DNA of 64,000 nucleotides from Lunularia cruciata (Eukaryota > Streptophyta > Marchantiopsida > Lunulariales > Lunulariaceae). Positions 58,106 to 64,000 of the stretch are shown here, one piece after another. Where the stretch lies: positions 16,122,501 to 16,186,500 of the forward strand of contig OX419761.1 of NCBI GenBank assembly GCA_948567375.1, read 5' to 3'. The notes below the pieces were generated by a model. It was not told where the DNA came from. It saw only the letters and a list, made by a program, of their open reading frames with translations, and made no database searches. The translations under genes were made by a program, and so were the position numbers. The stretch's first letter is position 1, and each line of letters begins with the position of its first letter.

Positions 58106-58117
58106 TGGTATCAGAGC
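58106..58117 (+). other. retrotransposon primer-binding site (tRNA-Met)
   Basis: TGGTATCAGAGC follows the LTR end after one base. It is the common plant LTR-element primer site complementary to the 3' end of initiator tRNA-Met. Confidence 0.85.
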
Positions 58118-58364
58118 AGAAATGAGATACATGGAATTTATAGACCACAAAATCCACTTCCACCAAACCATTGGGATTTTTGTGTCCAAGAACTACCCAA
58201 GCATTGTTTCATACAATTCATCACCTCGCACTTTGGACAAGATTTCCTATATATGTTCACCATATTTGAGGAACCCTTGGTACTTCCAGCGGTAACTTAT
58301 GGAGAACGGTGGACGTGTTGTTTCTATGTGTTAATAAATTAGATGGATTAGGGGTGGTGTGATA

Positions 58365-59085
58365 AAGTAGCAACCATGGCGGCAATACCCGATGCTATCC
58401 TTTCTATGTAGCAACAAATAGAGCACCTCACTTGATTGTTGGATGAACTAGATCTTTGACAACAAGAGCATGAAGAGAGAGTACCAATTTGAGAAGGAGA
58501 AGATTGGATCAAATTCCCTAAACCCAATGTATTTGAAGGTAAGAATCTCTCGAGTGTAGTGGAGAATTTTATGTTTGACTGCAAACGTTATTTTGAAGCT
58601 ACCAATCTACAAGACGAGCAAAATAGATTCTCTTGGCTTCTAGCCAATTGGATGGAGTAGTGGAGCGAGCTGACTGAAAAATTGTTGTACCAATCTTGAC
58701 ATGGGTAAAATTCAAGAGCGCAATAGTTAGTTTATTCTAAACTATAAATACCACATGAGCTGCAGAGGATAAGTTGGCAGAGTTGAAATAGATTGGCTCT
58801 GTAAGAAGTTACATCACGTAGTTCCAAAACACCATCATGGAAATTCCATGTATATTGGTAGGTGAAGTTGTGGATCGATTGTGAGGGGCTTGAAGGCAAG
58901 AACCAAATTAGAGGTAACTATGCGAGAACCACAAAACTTGGAGGAAGTCATGTGGTTGGTCGATTGTTTTGATTCCTTGGTGGTAACAACTTCATATCGA
59001 CTTCGACCTCGACCTCCATAGAGCCTACTAATACACTACACACGAGTGGAGGAACCAGCACCAATGGAGATTGATACAATTCTCT
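58365..59085 (+). pseudogene. decayed Ty3/gypsy-type gag
   Basis: In broken frames: FPKPNVFEGKNLSSVVENF then NRFSWLLANWME, later GLKARTKLEV, PQNLEEVMWLVD and PAPMEIDT. This order (capsid-like core, then GLK.RT..V and a PMEID tail before the knuckle) is that of plant gypsy gag proteins. It has many stops. The element ends at about 59085 where dispersed repeat sequence resumes, so pol is absent. Confidence 0.65.
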
Positions 59086-59720
59086 CTTGAGAAAAAAAGA
59101 GTTGCAGACAAGGAGATAAGCATGAACCATTGCATCATGAATCATTGGAAACATCGGAAACACCCAAACAAAGGAAAAACACCACCATATTCATGTTGCA
59201 ATATGTGAGTGAGTCCGTATGTATCTTGAGCCTTTTCCCTCTCCCTGCTCATCACAACAATATAAAAATTGTGAGATTTTAAGCTGCTACCAAACTTATT
59301 TCAAAACTTTCTCACTGAATGGTGTGCGCACTGATCGTCCGCACAAAGCAGCGCGTGTGAAATATTCAGATCAGGAGACTCGTACAAGCATACTCTAATT
59401 GACATGTTAAGAATCAGCGCAATACAAGGATCAAACACTTTGAACCCATAGCTTGTAGTCACCTCAAATGAATAGACAAGTTGATACTTCAGAATAATGA
59501 ATATATGAACTTTAAATGACTCTGATTCCAACCAGCTTTATAGATAGGCGTTTCTTAACAAGTGATAAAGCGGCTACTTCCCATCCTAATTTCGAGGAAC
59601 AAACACATAGAAGAGAAGCTAACGTAATCATATACAAAGCTACAGTTTTGTGATTCAGGGCAACAGACAGATTTTACGCAACAACCTCCGAAGACTAGTA
59701 ACGTTGCCCGCAAAGTAACA
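59086..59720. repeat. copy of 55765-56440
   Basis: Closely matches the other side of the LTR element (GAGTTGCAGACAAGGAGATAAGCAT, AGCGCGTGTGAAA.ATTCA, CAACCTCCGAAGACTAGTAACG). No gene. Confidence 0.75.
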
Positions 59721-60402
59721 GCGAGATTTTCTCATACTCGTGAATAACTGACATGACGCAAGATTAAACGAGGGAATTAAATTAGGGTCAAACTCATGGC
59801 TGCGATGGGTATATTTAAGAGAAAATGCGATATTTAATGATAGATCATAAAATACGGACGGCGTGGACCATTTTGCTCTCGATCGGAAATCCCCTTGAGG
59901 ATAATGAATTTCCTGTGCAAACTCTCTTTAAATTCTCAAGAGGGTCATTTTCGTTTGTCTGTGAGATTTGTGAAACTCGCGAAATAACAAAATATGATTC
60001 ACCCCTAACGCGAGTTAAGTTGTATTTAGGGACTTTGCGGATAACGTTACTAACGTCGCCCGCAAGGTGTTTCCAAGGAAACACCTTGTGGGCAACTTGG
60101 TTTTATTTATTCGTGGACGACTTTTCTGACCCGTAGAGCATACCTGCGAAACCGCACTCTTCTCCCCGGCCGGCTATGGTGGTCCTTCGAACTTGGTTCG
60201 CTCTTATCCAGGTCGTTGTGTTCCGCCGTCCATGTGCATGTCACGCGTGCAATAGCTAATTCCCATGCGTCAACACGACAAAAACTGGCAGAGCCACTTA
60301 GAGATTGTACCGGGATGACAATGATGGACGCTACTCCATCCGTTTCGCTGATCCTCATCCTCTTCAGCGAGCAGACCATGAAAACAACAACTATGATTGG
60401 AT
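59721..60402. repeat. HNL-upstream-like segment
   Basis: 60100-60390 matches 15110-15400 (CGAAACCGCACTCTTCTCC, TTGGTTCGCTCTT, GCAATAGCTAATTCC). 59721-60050 shows no recognised gene. Confidence 0.5.
60059..60092 (+). other. hairpin with 16-bp arms
   Basis: CCCGCAAGGTGTTTCC and GGAAACACCTTGTGGG are complementary at 15 of 16 positions around AA. It lies in a GCCCGCAA repeat context also seen at 56398 and 59706. Confidence 0.75.
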
Positions 60403-62239
60403 ATTATTTGTGATTAATCACATCCAATGTGCATCTTAAAATTGAAGTCCAATATGAACCTTCTGGATTATCCTCTAATGGAACAAAATTCAAATGAGTA
60501 CATCCGCACTGCTCTATGTTCTCAATTCAACAATGAAGACAAATAAGCTCCATATTGATGATACAAAGGTACCAGAAGAAAAGAAAAGGAAATTAATGGA
60601 TAATGGTCCCCTTCGCTTCTTGCGGGTGCTGAGCTCCGAGTAGTTAAGGATGTTTGTCGGTGGGCTTTTGGCGTTTACGCTTGCCTCTCCAGTTCTTCTT
60701 CTTTATTTTGGCCTCTGGCCACCAACGTTTTAGCTTTATTGGCTTCTCACTACTATAAGGGTCTTCGGGCTCCGTCCCACTAGTAAAAAGTACTTTAGAT
60801 AAACGTTCTTAAATATCTTAAATGAACTCTAGCCGTGATATTGATCTCACCTCTACAAAGTTCATGGGACTCCGTCCTCTTCAAAAGAATGTTCAAAAGA
60901 ATAAGTTCTTAAATATCTTAATGGTCTGCGGTTGAAAAAATTGTCTATAGGGATTCATCAGGTGGTTTATGTAGGAGCTGTTTTCTATAGGCCAGCGTAC
61001 TCTAGGCGCAGAGTGCAAGTCCGCCCACAAAGTGCGTAGAAAAAACCATTCCTATAACTGGAGAACCAACACCAGGGATGTCAAATCTTCATCTTTCATT
61101 ATGTGGCTGAACAGGCCAGTTTCAATGGTAAGCTTCTTCGTTTCCTTCCGTTGAGAAGATTGAAAGTTAACAAATCGGAGAAAACATATTTGGTAAAGTT
61201 CGAAAATATATGTAGCATGTAATCACCGGAGATTGGAAATTAAGAAGACAAGATGGGAGAGAAAATATCGCCAATACAGATCATTTGTCTTGTCATTTTA
61301 ATATTCAACAACTGGATACATATCAGGTATTTTGCAAATAAAGTCATCGGTAATGAAGACAGTTATTATGTCGTAATAAAAGACCTTCTGCTGACAAAAT
61401 CATGAGTATCAATGTATGTATTCAAAAAGCGTATATCAGATTCATCTTAATTCACTATTTACAATTGCTTTTACAGAAAAATATATCATCAAATTTGAGG
61501 TGTTTGCATGAAACATAATCTAGCTTCATTTTACGGCGTAAAGTATCAAAGCACCGAATTGAATATTTATGAACTGTTTCGCGTTTGAACATGTATGTGA
61601 CGGTTGGTGTATCTACTATTCCGGAAAAGTATATTCAACTAAATATAAATGTTCATGTAAGATATTATTTTTCAGCTCAAATTTAAATTCCAGAGATAAT
61701 TATGTGCCATTTAGCTAATACTGCCCTAAAGGAAAAAAAATTATTCACATCTAGCATTTTGAAGGATGAAACTGTTCATTATCTGCTTTTCGTTCATGGA
61801 CTGATGCCTCCGCTGTGGAATGAACCCGGGAACAGGGGAGCACACTATCAAAGAAGAACCTAAGGCCAATATGATTGTGTATCCTCTGGTCTTTCTCTTT
61901 CCTCATCTAATTCCTTCGTTCAATTCTCTTATTCGATGTAGTTATATGAACCATATGACAAATTCTTCTTTCTCTTAGGAATCACACTTTTATGCTAGCA
62001 GGACATCATGCATCTTAAAAATAGGGCTAAACTACACACGATATCCAGCAATCCGGTCGAGGCTCTTCACTACCAGATTCTGTTTATAAACTTCTTAATA
62101 TTAACTGAAAGAATACTTCTCTCTCACGATAAAAAGGAGTTGTGAAACAAGGAGATAAACATTAACTATTGAATCATGATTCCCTGGAATCTACAAATAT
62201 ATAACATCCACACAAGTAAAAAGCACCATCATATTCATG

Positions 62240-62364
62240 TGACATCTCTCATATAGACTCTATTGGGGCTGAGCCCCATTTTACCTTGTTCATCTCTCCC
62301 TTGTGAGGGCTTGATGGGGTCTTCCCATCCTTTATTTTTCTTTCCCTACGCGGTCGTCCTTCAT
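62240..62364 (+). mobile_element. short retroposon insertion (copy of the 3002 insertion)
   Basis: Same position in the repeat as 3002-3127; TATTCATG flanks with one base changed on the right. Confidence 0.8.
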
Positions 62365-62711
62365 GTATTCATGTTGTGAGAAGTGAGTGGGCTACCGAAC
62401 TGCTGTCCAAAGCGTTCTCATTGACTTCGGTGTCCTTCGAATATAGCAGCGGTTGAAATATATCAACCTTAGAGGCTTTACATGCTTACTTTATGTGACA
62501 CGTTGAAGATCAACCGAGTACAAGGATAAGACTCTTTGAATCCATAACTTCTAGTAACTTAAAAAAATACAATCACTTCAAATGAATAGACAAGAGACAT
62601 TTCACAACTAATGATATGTAAACTTAAATAACAATGATTCCCTGACCAGCTTTATAGATAGGTTTTCTCCTAAGAAGTGATAAAGCCTATTACAGTGGGG
62701 CTACCTACCAT

Positions 62712-62807
62712 GGGGCTTAGCCCCATCTTACCTTTTTTGTCTCTCTCTTGTACGGCTTGATGGGGTCTTCCCATCCTTCATTTTTCCTACGCGGTCGCCT
62801 TTTTTTT
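62712..62807 (+). mobile_element. independent retroposon insertion with 8-bp target duplication
   Basis: A 96-bp insert starting GGGGCTTAGCCCC and ending CGCGGTCGCC plus a T-run, flanked by CCTACCAT (62704-62711 and 62808-62815). The other repeat copies (3547, 5690) have a single CCTACCAT followed directly by TCTAAGTTC. Its 5' truncation point differs from the 3002 insert. Confidence 0.88.
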
Positions 62808-63644
62808 CCTACCATTCTAAGTTCGAGGAACAGACACACAGAAAAGAGAAGCAAACGTAATCACAGACAAAGCTACAGTTTTGTAGCTCAGGGCTACAAA
62901 CAGTGCTGCCCAACAACCTCCGAAGACTAGTGGTGCCACTTGCTTTTGGAAGACTTTTTATACAGGAGAGCGCACATGCGAAGCGGTGCTCTTTTCCTCA
63001 GCCGGCAATGCCTTCCGCGCAATAGCGAATTTCGTGGTGTGAACACGGAAAGGACTTGCAAAGTTATTTACCGTTGGGGCTTAATTCCCCCTTGAAGTTA
63101 AGTTTTTGTTGGCTTGACGTGGTGTTCTCACCCTTCTTACCTTGCTAACTTTTATATTTATTTAATTTATATTCAATCATATCTCTAGTAACACTTCCAA
63201 GTTCTGGTCAAGTATTTGGGTCACCGTGTTCACAATAAGACAACACTCAAGAAAAGAACTCTCCACATCGGAATACCCTCGTCTACGTTCCTAAGGTTCC
63301 CACGTGTAAGTTCTGTGGTGACTACCCATTGATTTGTTATCTCTACTGTACTTCGAAGAACCGCATAGCATACAGTGGTAAGAAATCCCTCGAGTTAATC
63401 GCTGAAATTCCGACCTGAGATTGAGAGGTCACATTACGTTGAACAAAGTGACCCACTAAGGTTTCTTTAAAACATTACAATATGCTGCAAAAGTACAGTG
63501 AAGAGTGGAAAACCTCTTCACTGAACACCATGCTTAGAGAACTGAAGGCGGGCAATCTTAAGAAGGTGGAGAAGATATGACTGCTGATACGAAATCCTGG
63601 GGAAACTAGACAGTAATAAACTTTAGTAAACAGGTAGACACAAT

Positions 63645-64000
63645 TGTTAGAAAATACAGTCCCAAGGGACCTCTCGCAATAGCACATCATAAGGCCCATT
63701 AAACATAAATCAGAGGACTAACAGGAAATAACGTGGTTCACTCCCTGTCCCAGAAGCTACCTCCACGGCTGAAACAGGCTCACACCAGCCTTCGAACCTC
63801 TATTTCCATTGTACATATGTATATATATACAAACACAGGGATAGTCACTCTGTCATCTGTCTAAACTCCTGAATATAGACCTGCGTGACTTCATGAGTAT
63901 TGACCACTCAAGATATCTAGTCACTTTAATACTCAACCTTAGAAGTGACTGAATATATATCCGCATGATACAGCAAGGAGTTTCCATCAATCAAGTTTTG
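63645..64000 (+). mobile_element. probable LTR start, cut by window edge
   Basis: At 63645 homology to the 7300 region stops and TGTTAGAAAATACAG begins. ACGTGGTTCACTC..CCTCCACGG and a TATA-rich stretch (TATGTATATATATAC) are typical of plant copia-type LTRs. Its end lies outside the window. Confidence 0.5.

Larger units (their letters stand above)
60403..63644. repeat. repeat block R plus 2.1-kb unit, right copy
   Basis: Direct-orientation copy of 1728-3860 joined to the equivalent of 6808-7310. Sequence equivalent to about 3865-4690 is deleted (junction near 63138). It retains the 560 bp missing on the left. No gene. Confidence 0.85.

Overview
This is plant nuclear DNA: phase-0 spliceosomal introns, plant-type NB-ARC and LRR sequence, LTR retrotransposons with a tRNA-Met primer site, and repeats over most of the window. 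One disease-resistance-type gene has an alpha/beta-hydrolase domain in front of NB-ARC and LRRs. That hydrolase-NBS-LRR (HNL) architecture is known to me from liverworts such as Marchantia, so a liverwort is the likeliest source. This is inference from architecture, not a species identification.

Layout. 1-1720: minus-strand Ty3/gypsy-type gag-protease fragment. 1728-14900: nested, partly tandem dispersed repeats carrying insertions of a short retroposon whose 3' tail has a GGGGCTTAGCCCC palindrome; longer copies encode a remnant resembling a restriction-like nuclease. 14905-24431: HNL upstream region and the one gene that looks intact, 4 exons and about 2062 residues. 24432-28000: its downstream region with minisatellites and an ABC-transporter relic. 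29423-30135: 3' relic of an LRR receptor gene. 33060-34804: 3' end of a second gypsy-type element whose integrase ends in a PHD finger. 34806-39681: second HNL copy, lacking hydrolase, P-loop and most of NB-ARC, and broken by frameshifts and a stop. 39682-43930: duplicated downstream region and a relic that looks like HNL intron 1 of a further copy. 43980-48270: more repeat blocks and a very AT-rich stretch. 48900-53740: minisatellites around a decayed LRR receptor-kinase gene. 54200-60400: repeats plus an LTR, primer site and decayed gag of a third retrotransposon; its LTR carries a dense heat-shock-element array just upstream of a TATA box. 60403-63644: copy of the left repeat block. 63645-end: start of another probable LTR.

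Functional content. Only the HNL gene at 16081-24431 appears able to make its full product, probably an intracellular immune receptor. Its partial duplicate keeps near-identical LRRs and could exchange sequence with it. Two features of the intact gene stand out: the hydrolase nucleophile motif reads GHCLGG instead of GHSxGG, and the MHD position reads IHR. The most useful new observations are the heat-element LTR, the retroposon family demonstrated by filled/empty site pairs inside this window, and the PHD finger on a Ty3/gypsy integrase.
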